Below, piece by piece: positions 29,766-40,954 of a stretch of 64,000 bases of DNA. The DNA lies in NCBI GenBank assembly GCA_025526915.1, contig JAHLKH010000050.1, forward strand, positions 89,570-153,569, read 5' to 3'. Position numbers and translations under genes: made by a program. Below the pieces are notes generated by a model. That model was given only the letters and a program-made list of their open reading frames with translations. It had not been told where the DNA came from and did no database searches. Position 1 is the first letter of the stretch; every line of letters begins with the position of its first letter. The DNA is from Entophlyctis helioformis. Taxonomy: Eukaryota > Chytridiomycota > Chytridiomycetes > Chytridiales > Chytriomycetaceae.

Positions 29766-31060
29766 ATGACGACGCAGCGACAGACGGCAGGCAACGCAGA
29801 CGCAGAAGCAGCAACAGCAAGTGACGAGCAGGTCGTTGGAGAGAGTGGCAGCCAGACAGTCGAGCCAGGACAGCCAGCAGCAACGACACCACAGCCAGGT
29901 GTGCCTCGCTATGTGGTGCCGCCAGCGACCGGCGACCTTGCTTTCGGCAGCAGCCACTGGGACGGCAAGCCCGCCGAGATCCACGCCATGATCCTCAAGC
30001 ACGCCGGCCCGCTCACTCGCTTCCTGTGTGGACTGCTCGGCGACACGGCGACACTCGACGAAGCGACCAAGTTGGAGCTGTGGACCGATGCGTTCAAGAT
30101 GGACTGGCAGGGCGATCTGGCGCTGCTGCCTGACGCCGACCTGACGGCCGACAACGGACTGCTCCTCGCACACTCTCGCTCCATGTACGACCGTCTGTGC
30201 AAGCGCTTTCCTGACAACACTGAGCCCTCCTGTGCGAGACACGACGGAGGCAGCAACAACTACGACGGCCCGTTTGGTACATCTTACGGGAACGACCGCC
30301 GGCTGATTCTCATCCCCATGCGGCACTGCTGGTTCGATCTGATCGACTTTACGTATCCGATCACGCTCGCTCGTATGGCCATCCGCTTTGGCTGCCTTGA
30401 TCTGCTCAAGCATCTCGACAACGAGTACGGCACTCTCCAGCACTGGATGGTCGAGAAAGATGTGGCAAGCGCGTACTGGCACAGTGCAGTGGATCAGGCT
30501 GCGCGCTTTGGACATCTCGATGTTGTGCAGTTCCTGTTTGAGGCGGGTGTGACAGGATGCACGACTGCTGCGATGGACTACGCGGCCAAAAACGGCCATC
30601 TTCATGTTGTCATCTGGCTCCATAAGAACAGGACGGCAGGATGTACATACTGGGCGATGGACGGCGCAGCTGGCAACGGCCACCTGGATGTCATCATCTG
30701 GCTGCATGCCAACAGAACGGAAGGATGCACAGATCAGGCGATTGGCTGGGCGGCTATGAATGGCCACCTGGATGTCGTGCAGTGGCTCCATGCCAACAGG
30801 ATGGAAGGACGCACAAAGCGAGCGATGGACTCGGCGATTCGAAACGGCAACCTGGATGTCATCAAGTGGCTCCATGAGACCCGCGGTGAAGAGTGCACGT
30901 CCGAAGCACTCGACGCCGCCATCAGGAGGGACACATGGACGTTGTCATGTACATGTACTCGAAGGGCAGCCGCGCATCAAACGACGCCATTGAGCGTGCA
31001 GCCAGAACGGGCAACATGGAGCTGCTGCAGTACTTGGAGGATTTCGGATATGCCAGATAA
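29766..31060 (+). CDS. Ankyrin-like repeat protein (GHLDVVxWLH type), with late frameshift
   Basis: The start MTTQRQTAGNADAE at 29766 avoids an implausible Cys-rich upstream extension. An F-box-like or linker region (IHAMILKHAGPLTRFLCGLL) is followed by degenerate ankyrin repeats: ARFGHLDVVQFLFEAGVTGC, AKNGHLHVVIWLHKNRTAGC, AGNGHLDVIIWLHANRTEGC, AMNGHLDVVQWLHANRMEGR, IRNGNLDVIKWLHETRGEEC. Such repeats are abundant in chytrids, oomycetes and giant viruses. After LDAAIRR the frame breaks at about 30926-30931 (CAGGAGGGAC). One extra G would continue as GHMDVVMYMYSKGS and DAIERAARTGNMELLQYLED, ending at TAA 31058. As written, the frame instead runs to 31139 with unrelated residues. No introns. 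Confidence 0.75.
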
Positions 31061-31441
31061 ACTGATGTATTCTGCCACATGGCGAACGCCGCTTTGCCAA
31101 AGTTCATTCCAAGACGATTCCCAGTCCCCAAGACACTAGATGCCATACCCTTTCGAGCTTTAGGCCGTGCGTAGATCCCTCAGTTATGTCATCCCCCTGG
31201 TCCGGCACGTCCATGGTGATGTATCCATAAAGTACGCTGGAACACACCATGGGCAGCCTGAAGAAATGCGCACATTCGCGAGGCGAGTGGACGCACGTCT
31301 ATCTGGAGAGTGCCTGAGCGTGGCATAAGCAGCGACAGACGGGCAAAAAGAGGCTGGCTGTGCCGTGCGACGTGGACGCATGCGGCCAGAACACATTTGA
31401 CCAGAGCAGCAAAACAGTTGCCGCCAAGGGCAAAAGATAAG
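31061..31441. other. Intergenic, nothing recognised
   Basis: 3' flank of the ankyrin-like gene and downstream side of the tRNA gene. No coding or structural feature is evident. Confidence 0.5.
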
Positions 31442-31523
31442 CGTCAAGAGCAGGATTTGAACCTACGCCTCCAGAGGAGACTGCATTTCGAGTGCAGCGC
31501 CTTAACCACTCGGCCATCTTGAC
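31442..31523 (-). tRNA. tRNA-Ser (anticodon CGA)
   Basis: The minus strand folds as a class II tRNA of 82 nt. Acceptor GTCAAGA pairs with TCTTGAC, with discriminator G. The D-arm is GCCGAGTGGTTAAGGC. The anticodon stem CTGCA/TGCAG carries loop CTCGAAA, so the anticodon is CGA (reads UCG). There is a long variable arm (TCTCCTCTGGAGGC), and T-arm GTAGG-TTCAAAT-CCTGC. No intron and no encoded CCA, as in eukaryotes. The GGTTCAAAT and GGCCGAGTGGTTAAG boxes serve as internal pol III promoter elements. Confidence 0.96.
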
Positions 31524-31797
31524 TTGCTTGTCAAGTCTCTCGCCCTGATGCTACATATTCATTGTATCGTAGTTGTCTCAGATGCTTGACCAACACAGCT
31601 GCACACGGCTGCACACGGCTGCACACTGACGTATCTGCTCGTGCAGCGTCACTCAACAACCCTTGAAGCAGCGTGGCATACACAGCAGGCAGAGTGGACA
31701 CCCCTATACAAGCGCATCGCAGGATCCATCTCCACAGCTCAACACCAACTCAGACTCTCATCACTCACGCAAGAATCTTCATTAGAAAGAGCTAAAA

Positions 31798-34700
31798 TCA
31801 GCTACCACCAACGCCACTACCGCCGCCGCCACGCTTGAGTTTGTGCACATAGGTCGCCTTGTCATCCGGCTCCGTCTCTGTGTCGCCTGACCCTATCGCG
31901 TCATCGTGTCAGTCACAGACCGCCAATCACAGCCAGATAGGCAGTGAGGCAAGCCACTCACCAGCCAGTGTCGCGAGGGGAGGCAAGACGGCGCGCGGCT
32001 CGCCAACGACACACACACGGCCATCCACGACCACGTCCAGAGCACAGAGCCGCGTGTCCGCATCGGTGTAAACGAGGCTGCCGGCTGGTGCGGCGGCTTC
32101 AAACACCTGGCCCAGCCGCTGCACAATGATCTCGCGCGTGGCAGCCGTCCACTCGATGAGCTGCACGTCCAGGTCCGTGATGCGCAGACCCACGCCTCCG
32201 TCGCTGCCGCCAACGACAACCGTCTTGACCCACTTGACCGTCTTGGGCGACACGGCGGCCATGGTGGCATACAGCGACACGACCACGCGCGAGTCCTGCA
32301 GCGCCTCCTTCTCCGCCATCGTCGCCACGCGCCGCTCGAGGCTCGGGTACGCGTCCAGCAGCGCGCGGCCCGACTTGAGCCCCAGGAACAGCGCAAACTG
32401 GAGGTCGATAATGTACAGCGGCGGCGGCGGGCGGTGGTGGTGCTGGTGGGGAGGTGGCGCTGCAGCGTGTGCATCAGATGCCGGCCGCGACTCGATGACG
32501 TACAGCGGCAGGCAGTGCGGCGTGTACAGTGCAGCCACGGCAGCCACGCGCTCAGGATCAAGCGGCGGCAATGGCGGCGGACCCTTTGCCGCTTGGGCCT
32601 CGGCATCAGCGTCGGCTTTGGCTTGGGCATCAGCATCCATGTCTGTGGATGGCACTCCCGGTGCCGCCTGCGTGCCGTGGACATTTACACTACCACTCAT
32701 GTCGCCCACCGACCCACTTGACCCGCGACGCTGCCCGCCGTCGGTATCCATGCTAGCCGCCGTCCGCGGGCCGTCACGCTGGGCATCACGGTCGACGCCT
32801 GTCGCTGGCGCATGGCCCTGCTCGGCAGCCACAGCACCACCGCCCAGCCCGCCAGCATCCTCCTGTACGCTGGTCTCAGCCGAGTCGTCCATGGCACCGG
32901 TGCCAGTCGCGTCGGCGTGCTGGTATCCCGAGATGCCCAGCCACGACTTTTTCTTCTTTTTCGGCTTCGGTTGCTGCTGCTGTGGTTGCTGTGTCTGCTG
33001 TTGTGGTTGTGTGGCTGCTCCACCGGCCGCCAAAGACACCGATGCAGCACCACCAGATGATCCAAGCGACGCAAGAGTCTTGGCAGCAGCGGCCGTCACC
33101 ACCACCACGCCTTTGTTTCCACTGCTCTTGCGTTGGTCGATGCTTACTGTACCCGCACTCGGACCAGGAGCGGTAACAGGAGCCGTGGCAGACACTGCAG
33201 GCGGGACAGGCGGGGCAGAAGCCGTGGGTTGGACGGGCGACAGAGGCTGTGCAGATGGCCGCGTGGTTGAAGCAGTTGCAGCACCTTTGCCACTCTCCGT
33301 AGCGCCATCCTCGCCATCGCCAAACAGCAGAGACGCGAGGGAATCTCCAACAGTCGACGACTGGCGCGACATGGACGGCGGTGTTGCTGTTCCTGGCTGT
33401 TGCGATGGCTGCTGTGGCTGCTGCTGTTGGCTCTCGGTGGCTGGTGTAGAGTGCGTCGCGGGCATGCTCGCATCTTCCAGATCGTTGTCGTCCATGCCGG
33501 CATGCTGGTACCCGCTCACCACATGCCGCTTCTTCTTTTTGGGCTTGCGTTCGGCAGACGGCAGGTTGAGCCGCGCAGCCGATGCAGCCGATGCCGACGA
33601 TGCTGATGCGGTTGCCGACGGCGTCATGGATGCCGCTTTGGCCGCCACATCCGACAACCGGCGTTGCTGCTGTTGTTGTTGTGAAGACGCTGACATGGCA
33701 CGGTACTCGGACAGACTCGTGCTGCTAGTCCCGCTGAGTCGACGCATCGGGTCTCCTCCAGATCCCGCATTGGCACCTGCAGCGGTCGCAGAGGCAGGCG
33801 TCGTGTCGGCCCTTTGGCGCTTGTCACGCGTCGCGTCAGAGCCACCCACGTCGTCTGCATTGACCTTGCGCTTGGTAGGCACAGCAGGCCGTCCGTCCGA
33901 GCCGCTCGCAGACACTGCAGCGACACCGGGCAGCATGGCGTTCGACTCCCGCCTGTCCTTGTTCGACGCTGATGCTGCTGCTGATGCTGCCGATGCTGAT
34001 GCCGATGCTGATGCCGATGATGCCAAAGGCGTTGATGCAGCGGCAGTCGGCCGATCTCTCTCCTGTTCCTTGTCTTTGAGAGGCAGTCCTGACTGCCCGC
34101 TCGACAGCTTGGGTCGCTTAGCCTGCGGCAGATCAAGCTTTGGAGCAGACGCAGATGCAGATGCAGATCCAGATGCACCCACTGCACCAGCCGTAGGCCG
34201 TTTTGTAGAGCTGTTGCGGCTACCCGACTCGTCCTTGACACGTGTACTCGCAGAGGGATCACGACTCGTGCCATGGCTTGCATCGCGCTCCTGCTTGAGT
34301 GACGGCTGCCGATGGCTGCCAGCGTCTGGCGACCTCGACTTGGTATGCGGTCGCTGCTGCGCAGGTTTCCGCTGCGGTGGCTGGTCAGGATGCCTGTCAC
34401 GAGCAGGAGCAGCAGCAGCATCTTCCGACGGCATCCGTCGTCCCCGGCGCTCGCTCGCCGAATCCTCGTCATGCACACGCGGCGCGGACGCCTCATGGTA
34501 CGTTTTCGGTGCCCGACGCGGCGGCTTGTCCTGCCCACCACTGCCCTGCAGATGATCATCATCATCGTCGTCGTCGTTGTCTGCACTGTCGTCGTGTGAC
34601 GACGGTCGGCGTTGTCCCGTCGCGCTGCCGTCGTCTTTGGGTTTCCGAGAGCGGCCAGACGTGCTGCGGCGTCTGCTGTCCTTGGTCTGCAGTTTCCCGC

Positions 34701-35860
34701 TTCCGCTTCCACTTCCGCTTCCACTGGCCCCGCCCAAGCCAGCCCCGCTGCCACTCGGACCGCCAGGGCCGCTGCCCGATTCGCTGCCCACGCCCTCGAA
34801 CCCATGTCCAGCCTCGCCGTCGCCATCGTCGGTGCGCGAGATGGACCGCCAGAGTGCCATAAACTTCTTCTCCTCGCGGTTCGACTCGAACGGGCCGGCG
34901 CGCGGGTCTAAGCCACCCCAGGCGAACCGGTACGAGGCGGCAGCGGCCGTCGACGGCAGGCCGGCCAGCATGCGTTTGGTCGAGCTGGATCCACCGTTGC
35001 CATTGTCGCTCGACTCGCCTGCAGCAATGCTGTGCCGTCTTGCGGCTTGGCCAGAGAGCTGCTGCTTGGCCGCCTTATTCCGCCCACGGGCCGCTGCGGC
35101 CTGCTGCTGCTGCTGCTGCTGGTATGTGGTGGCCGCCGCGGCTGTTGAGGATGCGGTTGACGACGACGTGGAGGTGGATGCCAGCGGCCCCTGCCCGGAG
35201 TCGCCGGCAGCAGCAGCAGCCAGCAGCAGCAGCAGCAGCAGCAGACACAGAGCCGTCGCGGCCCTCGCGCGCGTCTCGGTCAGGGTCGTACGGCTCAATG
35301 ACGCGAGGGACAAAGTCGGGCGTCTTGTGCGGCAGCCAGGCGTCGGGGGCCTCGACAGCAGCTCGGCCAGCTCGTCGTCGCTGCTGCCGCGCTGTGCTAG
35401 GCGCACCAGGTCGGCCGGCGTCTGGCCCTTGCTGTTGGCCGCAGCGGGGTCCGCGCCGTACTCGAGCAGCAGCCGCACAACGTGCGTGTGTCCGTTGGCC
35501 GCAGCGTCGTGCACGGGGGTGTCGCCGGCAGCCGACGCCACTCCAACGTGCGCGCCATAGCACAGCAGCTTGGCGACGCAGTCGGCGTATCCATGGAGAG
35601 CGGCATCGTGGAGCGGCGACAGCCCCGAGTTGTCCTGCACGTTGATGTCGGCGCCGTACATGAGCAGACGGTCGATGGTCTCGAGGGATCCGGACAGGCA
35701 GGCCTCGTGGAGCAGTGTCTGCCCCGACGGGTCGCGGGCCGTGACGCGAGCCGTCATGTCCTGCCACGTCACCAGGATCTCCGCAATGGCGTGTGCAGCC
35801 GACTGCTCGCGCTCGAGCTTGGCTAGCCGCGACGGGTCGGGCTCATCGTCATCATCGTCA

Positions 35861-35891
<31 letters not shown>

Positions 35892-37245
35892 TGTTGTCGT
35901 TGTTGTCAGCATTGCCAACATTGTTTCCTTTGCTATTGCTGGTCTTGTCGTCCTGGTCCATGCCATAATCGTCTTCGCGTTTGATGCGATCACGGTCAGG
36001 GTCAGACTCGTGACGACCAGATCTGCTGATATTGTTGCTGTTGTTGCTGCTGGTTGTGGTTGTGGTGTTGGGTTGGGTATCATTGTTGCTGGAATCAACA
36101 TCCATGTCCTGTGCAGACCGGTGCTTGAGTCGCTGTTGACGTCGCCGTATCCAGTCGGCCTGCTTCTGACGCTCGTCCTGCAGCGACTCGTCGGCATCGC
36201 CTGCGCGTTCCTGGGCAAACTCGAGCGGCGTTTGGCCAAGCTCGTTGACGGACGTGATGGAGGCGCCTTGGCGGAGGAGCAGGTCGACCACCTCGACGTG
36301 GCCGTTTCCGACCGCATCATGCAGCGGGGTATCGCCGTCGCCGCCCGGCACATTGGTGTTTGCGCCATAGGCCAGCAAGAGCTCGACAATCTTGACATGG
36401 CCCTTGAGGCAGGCCTCGTGCAGGGGCGTCCATCCGGCATAGTCTGCAATGAAGAGGTCTGCACCAGCACGGAGCAGGGCAGCGCACGTGGCGACATCCC
36501 CGCGAGACGCGTATTTGAAGACGAGGGTGCGTCCGGAGCGGTCCTGAGAGTTGATTGCCGAGATGGGCACGGGCCGCTTTCTGTCGGGCAGCTGGACGCC
36601 GTCTTCAATGTCGCAAGGGGTTGTGGCGCCCGAGTCAGTGGCAGCCGATGCGCGCTTGAAGGCGGAGCGGTTAAAGGGCAGCGGGCTAGCCGAGGTTGCC
36701 AGAGCCATGGACGGATCGGACAAGTCGCGGCCAACGAGGGATGGCCTGTTGCCGCGAGAGTGCTGAGCAGATGCCGATGCCGCTGAACCTGTGCCCGGAC
36801 GTGGAGGCTGATGGCTGGCGGGCAACGACGAGGCAGGCTTTGAGGGCGGAGCAGATGGAGGGGCCGAGGCCGATGCCATTGAGCGCTGGAAGGCCAGATA
36901 GCGATCGATCTGGGCCTGCTCCCAGGCCTCCTTTTTCTTTTGGCGCCTGGGCTTGTTTGTGCCAGCGGAGAGCGGGCCGCTGCGAGAGCGACGGGCAGCC
37001 GCCGAGCCAGCGGCCGAGGCAGCCGCGGAAGTCAAAGGGGCAGACGCGGATGCGGAAGGGATTGCAAGTGGTGCAAGACGGGCAGACGCAGATGCAGACG
37101 CAGATGCAGACGCAGATGCAGAAGCCGAGTGACGAGAGTGGATGTAGTCGGAGACGACAGCGTCGGAGAGGGCAGCGTCCGAGGGCGACTCTGACGAGAA
37201 GACGGAAGGGGCGGCGGCGGCGGCGGCGGACGTGTCGATGGACAT
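31798..37245 (-). CDS. Large ankyrin-repeat protein resembling Hos4 of the Set3 histone deacetylase complex
   Basis: Starts MSIDTSAAAAAAPSVF at 37245; the frame is open further upstream but that sequence is pure low complexity. Two ankyrin blocks are clear: near 36,540-36,190 (DYAGWTPLHEACLKGHVKIV, GDTPLHDAVGNGHVEVVDLL) and near 35,745-35,400 (GQTLLHEACLSGSLETIDRL, SGLSPLHDAALHGYADCVAK). A poly-Asp run, KRED-rich linker and ILVTWQDMTARV lie between or after them. Long Ser/Ala/Gln-rich regions follow, with GYQHA repeats. The C-terminal domain reads PPLYIIDLQFALFLGLKSGR, YPSLERRVATMAEKEAL and later ITDLDVQLIEW. The last intron (31893-31961, GTGAGT...ATAG) leads to KATYVHKLKRG and TGA at 31798. 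Block order and the C-terminal domain resemble fungal Hos4. A frame change near 35,380 is described separately. Confidence 0.7.
35846..35893 (-). repeat. GAY run (poly-Asp)
   Basis: Plus-strand ATC/GTC triplets encode about 15 consecutive Asp on the minus strand, between the two ankyrin blocks of the Hos4-like protein. Confidence 0.8.
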
Positions 37246-37757
37246 GGACAGCGGCACGGCGGACGAGGCGCGACGGGCGGGCAGGGCTGGCGGTGGTTGT
37301 GGTTGTGGTTGTGGTTGTGGTCGGCAGCAGAAGGGGAGCCCTGTCGGTCTGAGGGGGCAGAGGGCCGAGTGTGAGCGGGCCAGGACAGACAAGGACAGAC
37401 AAGGACAGAGATGGACAGAGATGGACAGAGTGGCAGACAGACGCACCGAGTTGCACATGGATGGGCGAGAGTGAGCGGGAGCGCAGAGGAGAGGCCAAGG
37501 GCGAGGCCGAACGAGAGCGAGAGCGAGAGCCAGAGCCAGAGCGAGAGGGCGAGAGGGCGCCCGAGAGAGCAGGCGGCAGCCGCAGCCGCAGCAGGCTCGA
37601 GTCTGTGAGCGGCGACGACGGCGGCTCGGGGCTGGAGCGGCCTTGGTCGTGGTCTGGCTGGTGGTCGTGCTGTGTCTGCATCTGGTGGTCGTGCTCTGGC
37701 TGTGGCTGCCCTTGTGGCTGCCCTTGTGGCTGCTCTGCGAGTGGCTGCTCTGCGAGT

Positions 37758-37797
<40 letters not shown>

Positions 37798-37991
37798 TGG
37801 CCGGCTGTCTGCTGTCTGCGACTCTTGCTGTCTGCGACTCTTGCTGTCTGCGACTCGCACGCTTCGACGCTGTCTTGGCGCTGGCTTGGCGCTGGCGATC
37901 TGCCTGCCAACTCGACTCGACTCGACTCGTGTTGCGTTGTTCACTCGCTCTGCCACTCTCTCTCTCTCTCGCTCTGCCACACTCTCTCGTC
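37246..37991. promoter_or_regulatory. Divergent intergenic region, Hos4-like / YCII gene
   Basis: About 750 bp between outward-pointing starts, full of simple repeats: GGTTGT units near 37292-37320, GACAGACAAGGACAGAGA near 37381-37430, and a CTG run near 37759-37793. The minus-strand frame stays open through it but the translation is low complexity, so I treat it as non-coding. Confidence 0.5.
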
Positions 37992-38555
37992 ATGCTGCGC
38001 TCCCTCGCTTCGCTCTCGCTTTCGCTCTCTCCCCGCCCCTCGCTGCGTCTCTCGCTCTCGCTCTCTCCCCGCTCGCTCTCGTCGTCCGCCTCGGCCGCCT
38101 CGCTCTTTGTCGTCGTCGCCCACGACCACACTGACCCCGCCGCCCTCGACCGCAGGCTGCAGGTGCGCGCCGACCACATCGCGCGCGCGGGCTCAGAGGC
38201 CCAGGCCGGCGTGCTCCTCCTCGGTGGCGCCATCCTCTCCGACGGCTCCACCACCAGCGACGTCGTCTCGTCGTCGGCCCCAATCGCTGCCCCCTTCGCT
38301 GCCACTACTCCCACGCCCACTCCCGCCCATGACACCCAGCCCAAAAAGATGGTCGGCTCCATCCTCCTCCTCGACCTGCCCTCTCTGCCCGCCGTGCACG
38401 ACTGGCTCAAGTCCGACGTCTACGTGCGCAACAACGTCTGGCAGTACCCCGCCGCGACCCAGATATACCCCTTTGTCGCCGCCCGTCTGCACATTGCCCC
38501 CACCGGCGAGACCACGCAGACCAACCTGGCCGCAAAGCCGCCCGCGACCCTGTAA
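37992..38555 (+). CDS. YCII-domain protein with likely mitochondrial leader
   Basis: Single-exon gene of 187 residues. The leader MLRSLASLSLSLSPRPSLRL is rich in Ser, Arg and Leu with no acids, as in mitochondrial presequences. The rest is a YCII-like alpha/beta fold: LFVVVAHDHTDPAALDRRLQ, VRADHIARAG, GVLLLGGAILSDG, KKMVGSILLLDLPSLPAVHD, WLKSDVYVRNNVWQ, TQIYPFVAARLHI. Family members have a conserved His/Asp pair and are thought to be small enzymes of uncertain substrate. An Ala/Pro/Thr insert splits the domain. AATAAA at 38599-38604 lies just after the stop. Confidence 0.8.
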   Translation: MLRSLASLSLSLSPRPSLRLSLSLSPRSLSSSASAASLFVVVAHDHTDPAALDRRLQVRADHIARAGSEAQAGVLLLGGAILSDGSTTSDVVSSSAPIAAPFAATTPTPTPAHDTQPKKMVGSILLLDLPSLPAVHDWLKSDVYVRNNVWQYPAATQIYPFVAARLHIAPTGETTQTNLAAKPPATL

Positions 38556-38764
38556 CTCCCCTCCATCCCTGGCCTTTTACAGCTTCGCAGGCCTTTTCAA
38601 TAAAACCATCACCATCCCCATTCCCACGGGAACGCGTCGCCTCCTCCATCTCTCCGGGCAGGGGGGGAACAATCGCCTGCACCGCTGGCCATGCACCGCT
38701 GGCCCCTGTCTCGTGGATGTGTCCGAGTCCACTCTTTCCCCTCGATCCGTCAACTCAATTCATC

Positions 38765-39730
38765 ATGACGTTCGGCTCGCTGCTCACCCAGACCTTCCTG
38801 CAGCCGTCCTACTCCACGGCAGAGGTCCCCTCGCTCGTCGGCAAGGTCGCCATCGTGACCGGCGCCTCCACTGGCCTCGGCAAGATCACGGCTCTCGAGC
38901 TGGCCCGCAAGGGTGCCCATGTGTTTTGTATGGCTCGCTCCGATGACAACACCCGCATGGCCGTCGAGGACATCAAGGCCCTCACCCACAGCACCACCGT
39001 CGAAATGCTGCTCGCAGACTTTCTCGACCTCAGGACCGTCGAGGCCGCTGCCGACAACTTCCTGGCTCGCGGCCTCCCTCTCGACATTCTCGTCAACAAT
39101 GCCGGCATCATGTTCGCGCCGTGGCAAGTGTCCAAGCAGGGCATTGAATCGCAATTTGCCACAAACCACTTTGGCTCGGTCGTGCTGACCATGCGGCTCC
39201 TGCCCGCCCTCAAGCGCTCCAAATGCGCGCGCATCGTCAACCTGTCGAGCCTGCTGCACGAGGACGCCAAAACGGGCATCGACTACGAGACGCTCAACGA
39301 CGAGAAGCGGTACAATGACAAGGTCCGCTACGCCGAGACCAAGCTCGCCAACATCCACTTTACCCGCGTGCTGCAGTCCCGTCTCGAGGCCGCCGGCATC
39401 GCCAACATCCTCATCAATGCCGTGCACCCGGGCGTCGTGCGCACCGAGCTCGGCCGCCATGCCACCGCGGAGTTTGTCAACCGCCTCAGCACGCGTCTGT
39501 TCATCATGGCCATGATCTCGCCGCAAAAGGGTGCCCTCACCCAGATCTACGTGGCCACGGACCCGGACATTGAGCGGCTGCAGTACCGCGGCCGCTACTT
39601 TGTCACCTATGCTGCTCTTGCGGAGCCCAGCAAGGTCGCTTCCAATGACAAGCTGGCTGCGCAGACGTGGGACTGGACCGAGCGCATTCTCAAGCAGCAC
39701 TACCGCAGAGACTGGTCGTTTGGTCTGTGA
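38765..39730 (+). CDS. Short-chain dehydrogenase/reductase, tandem copy 1 (divergent)
   Basis: 321 residues, no intron. NAD(P)-binding TGASTGLGK at residues 32-40, NNAG near 112, and catalytic Tyr and Lys in YAETK near 188. It resembles retinol dehydrogenase/WW-oxidoreductase-type SDRs with a membrane-proximal N-terminus (MTFGSLLTQTFLQPSYS). The substrate cannot be told from sequence. It is the most diverged of the five copies apart from copy 5, and does not share their intergenic sequence. AATAAA is at 39741-39746. Confidence 0.9.
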   Translation: MTFGSLLTQTFLQPSYSTAEVPSLVGKVAIVTGASTGLGKITALELARKGAHVFCMARSDDNTRMAVEDIKALTHSTTVEMLLADFLDLRTVEAAADNFLARGLPLDILVNNAGIMFAPWQVSKQGIESQFATNHFGSVVLTMRLLPALKRSKCARIVNLSSLLHEDAKTGIDYETLNDEKRYNDKVRYAETKLANIHFTRVLQSRLEAAGIANILINAVHPGVVRTELGRHATAEFVNRLSTRLFIMAMISPQKGALTQIYVATDPDIERLQYRGRYFVTYAALAEPSKVASNDKLAAQTWDWTERILKQHYRRDWSFGL

Positions 39731-39884
39731 TCGGTGACACAATAAACTTTTCTTGGTGAGTCAGCCGGTCGGTGACTCTGTCGGTACGTCGGTCGGTTTC
39801 AATCCGAATTTTTCCACTCGCGTGTGCGTGTTGAATGCGGCTTGCGGCGGGGTTGCCCACACAACGACAAAAACAACAACAGCC

Positions 39885-40856
39885 ATGACGCTTGGGTCAG
39901 TGTTCAAGCAGGTGTTTACCTATCCCTCGTGGTTCTGGTCCGTCGAGAAGCTGCCGTCGCTCGAGGACAAGGTCGCCATCGTGACGGGTGCCTCGGCCGG
40001 TCTCGGCAAGCTCACAGCCCTCGAGCTCGCTCGCAAGGGTGCGCACGTGTTCTGCGTTGGCCGCTCGGCTTCCAAGACGCAGGCTGTCGTCGACGACATC
40101 AAGGCCGAGACGGGCAATGACAAGGTCGAGATGCTGCTCGCTGACTTTATGGACCTGGCTGCCGTCGAGGCCGCCGCCGACGCCTTCCTTGCTCGCGGTC
40201 TGTCCCTCGACATCCTTGTCAACAACGCCGGCGTGATGGGCCTGCCGTGGCAAGTGTCCAAGCAGGGGATCGAGTCGCAGTTTGCCGTGAACGTCTTTGC
40301 AACGACCGTCTTTACCATGCGGCTGCTGCCGGCCATCAAGAAGGCGTCGACGTCGCGCATCGTCAACCTGTCGAGCATCCTCCACGCGAGCGCCAAGACG
40401 GGCATCTCGTACGAGACGTTCAACGACAAGTCCGTGTTTGACACGATGGAGCACTACAACGAGACCAAGCTCGCGGCCATCCATTTCACGCGCGAGCTGC
40501 AGCGGCGGCTGGAGGCGGCCGGCGTGTCGCATGTCCTGGTCAACGCCGTGCATCCGGGTGTGGTCAAGACGGATCTCTTTCACATGGTGCCCGACGACAT
40601 GTGGCAGTCGGTTGCCGGCCGCATCGGTCGCTTCATGATGATCCCGCCCGAGAGCGGCGCCGTCACGCAGATCTACGTTGCTGGTGCCGCCGACATCGAG
40701 GCCAAGCAGATCCGTGCCAAGTACTTTGTGCCGTACGCGGCAATGGCGACACCGAGCAAGATCGCTTTGGATGCCGTGGCGGCCAAGAAGACGTGGGACT
40801 GGATGCAGGAGATCCTGCAGAAGCAGTACCGCGGCGACTGGTCGTACGGGCTCTGA
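39885..40856 (+). CDS. Short-chain dehydrogenase/reductase, tandem copy 2
   Basis: 323 residues, no intron. Its own N-terminus is MTLGSVFKQVFTYPSWFWS. From VAIVTGASAGLGK on, it is the same protein as copies 3 and 4. TGASAGLGK, NNAGV and YNETK are all present. The sequence from about 39,970 through the 3' flank (AATAAA at 40902-40907) matches the copies downstream. Confidence 0.9.
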   Translation: MTLGSVFKQVFTYPSWFWSVEKLPSLEDKVAIVTGASAGLGKLTALELARKGAHVFCVGRSASKTQAVVDDIKAETGNDKVEMLLADFMDLAAVEAAADAFLARGLSLDILVNNAGVMGLPWQVSKQGIESQFAVNVFATTVFTMRLLPAIKKASTSRIVNLSSILHASAKTGISYETFNDKSVFDTMEHYNETKLAAIHFTRELQRRLEAAGVSHVLVNAVHPGVVKTDLFHMVPDDMWQSVAGRIGRFMMIPPESGAVTQIYVAGAADIEAKQIRAKYFVPYAAMATPSKIALDAVAAKKTWDWMQEILQKQYRGDWSYGL

Positions 40857-40954
40857 GACCTCTCCTCTGTCGTGGCGTCTTGTACCTGTTGTGTCGTGTC
40901 TAATAAAATGAGCTGCTTGATAATCGTTATCTTTGCCAATCAGTCTTATCCACC

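Noticed and set aside
31299..31517. Small open frames over the tRNA
   Set aside because: They are translations of the tRNA-Ser gene and its flanks.
37246..37980. N-terminal extension of the Hos4-like open frame to 37980
   Set aside because: The frame is open but translates as repeats of Arg/Glu/Ser/Pro/Gln from simple-sequence DNA; the ATG at 37245 begins a plausible protein and leaves room for a divergent promoter.
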